The position numbers and the translations under genes are program-made. Below, in pieces: positions 52,506 through 52,896 of a stretch of DNA of 52,896 nucleotides. Position 1 is the first letter of the stretch, and every line of letters starts with the position of its first letter. This stretch comes from Thermoflexus sp. (GTDB taxonomy: Bacteria; Chloroflexota; Anaerolineae; Aggregatilineales; Aggregatilineaceae), in the NCBI GenBank assembly GCA_020724465.1, contig DYGX01000024.1, forward strand, positions 1-52,896, written 5' to 3'. Below the pieces are notes generated by a model. The model was not told the DNA's origin and ran no database searches. It saw only the letters and a list, made by a program, of their open reading frames with translations.

Positions 52506-52703
52506 CTAGGTGGCGGGTCTGCGGCGGAAGTAGACCAGATAGAGGCCGATCAAAGCCACAACAATCCCCGCGATCAGCCCTACGATCTGGTAGGTGCCGA
52601 AGCCCTCGTCGCTGCCGATGCCGATCACATCCGCCAAAAGCGACACCAGCGCCACTACAACCCCAATGACGATCAGGATGTACGCAAGCTGTCTTTCGGA
52701 CAT
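52506..52703 (-). CDS. Small two-helix membrane protein
   Basis: The 65-residue protein is almost entirely two transmembrane helices (YILIVIGVVVALVSLLADVI and IVGLIAGIVVALIGLYLVYF), joined by a short GIGSDEGFGTYQ loop and ending FRRRPAT. Similar proteins are common small membrane proteins of unknown role. AGGAG lies eight bases before ATG 52703, which is strong support for a real gene. Confidence 0.75.
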   Translation of the reverse strand: MSERQLAYILIVIGVVVALVSLLADVIGIGSDEGFGTYQIVGLIAGIVVALIGLYLVYFRRRPAT

Positions 52704-52808
52704 GTGCCGTTCTCCTTTCTCCGGGTTTTGGGGCCACCGAACTTCATACACAGGGTAACACAAAAACGCGGCCAGGCATCCCACCAATCCGGGTGTGTGG
52801 CGGCTCAA

Positions 52809-52856
52809 GGCCCCTTATCCCCCGACTTTTTCTCCCCCGGTGCGGGGCTGAGGGGG
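52809..52856 (+). repeat. Partial C/G-rich intergenic repeat (copy 10)
   Basis: CCCCTTATCCCCCGACTTTT, CTCCCCCGGTGCGGGGCTGAGGGGG corresponds to the lead half of the repeat. The right edge of the window follows, without another visible gene. Confidence 0.55.
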
Positions 52857-52896
52857 CGACAGTAGAAAAAAGAAGGGTTCATCTGGCATACTTTTG

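Overview
The window is GC-rich chromosomal DNA from what looks like a member of the Chloroflexota, probably an Anaerolineae-type lineage. The inference rests on three things: the style of the secreted SH3 and FAS1 proteins, the cysteine-rich DUF6062-like genes, and the family of C/G-rich palindromic intergenic repeats. There is no rRNA gene to settle the taxonomy. I see no rRNA, tRNA, CRISPR array or intact prophage. Mobile DNA is limited to a 5'-truncated IS1-type transposase.

Layout. 0-2 kb: a broken DmsC-type membrane anchor, a gene-poor stretch, a VOC protein and the transposase remnant. 2-8.1 kb: an IclR regulator, a sialidase-like protein, a DapA/NanA-type aldolase and a complete sugar ABC importer (binding protein and two permeases), which read as one acidic-sugar or sialic-acid-like uptake and catabolism operon. 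8.1-10.8 kb: a less GC-rich island with two convergent, overlapping membrane glycosyltransferase-like genes. 10.8-13.65 kb (minus strand): four genes, with two DUF6062-like twin C3H proteins bracketing two unknown proteins, headed by a promoter, a fluoride-type riboswitch and a terminator. 13.7-16.3 kb: an APH-type kinase and MgtE. 16.6-20.2 kb: a duplicated tetraheme cytochrome, a mini EF-hand/TSP3 protein and a secreted SH3 protein. 20.5-26.8 kb: an ArsR regulator, an octaheme tetrathionate-reductase-like cytochrome, a heptaheme/cytochrome b fusion and two YeeE-type (thiosulfate-transporter-like) proteins, one with a rhodanese-like tail.

27-31.4 kb: a flavodoxin, a permease remnant, GDP-mannose 3,5-epimerase, MarR and an ABC-2 exporter. 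31.5-34.3 kb (minus strand): crcB, a DUF190-4xCBS gene and a PH-like unknown gene, headed by a second, near-identical promoter/fluoride-riboswitch/terminator block. 34.4-38 kb: an SLC13/RCK permease and a secreted glycosidase-like protein whose two usual catalytic Glu positions look substituted, flanked by nearly identical 180-bp repeats. 38.5-42.7 kb: a DMSO-reductase-family DmsABC operon. 43-47.4 kb: an FAS1-SH3-FAS1 protein, then two membrane proteins and a two-component system on the minus strand. 47.5-50.8 kb (minus strand): a nitrate/sulfonate-type ABC ATPase and a double permease, with a long leader in which a hairpin buries a Shine-Dalgarno sequence. 51-52.7 kb: an MFS transporter and a small membrane protein.

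How it fits together: the respiratory genes (DmsABC, OTR, multiheme cytochromes, YeeE) suggest anaerobic respiration of sulfur oxyanions or S/N-oxides. The most interesting feature is the duplicated fluoride-riboswitch control block. One copy drives the expected crcB fluoride channel operon. The other drives an uncharacterised DUF6062-like operon and carries a change (TGAT to TAAT) in the aptamer core.
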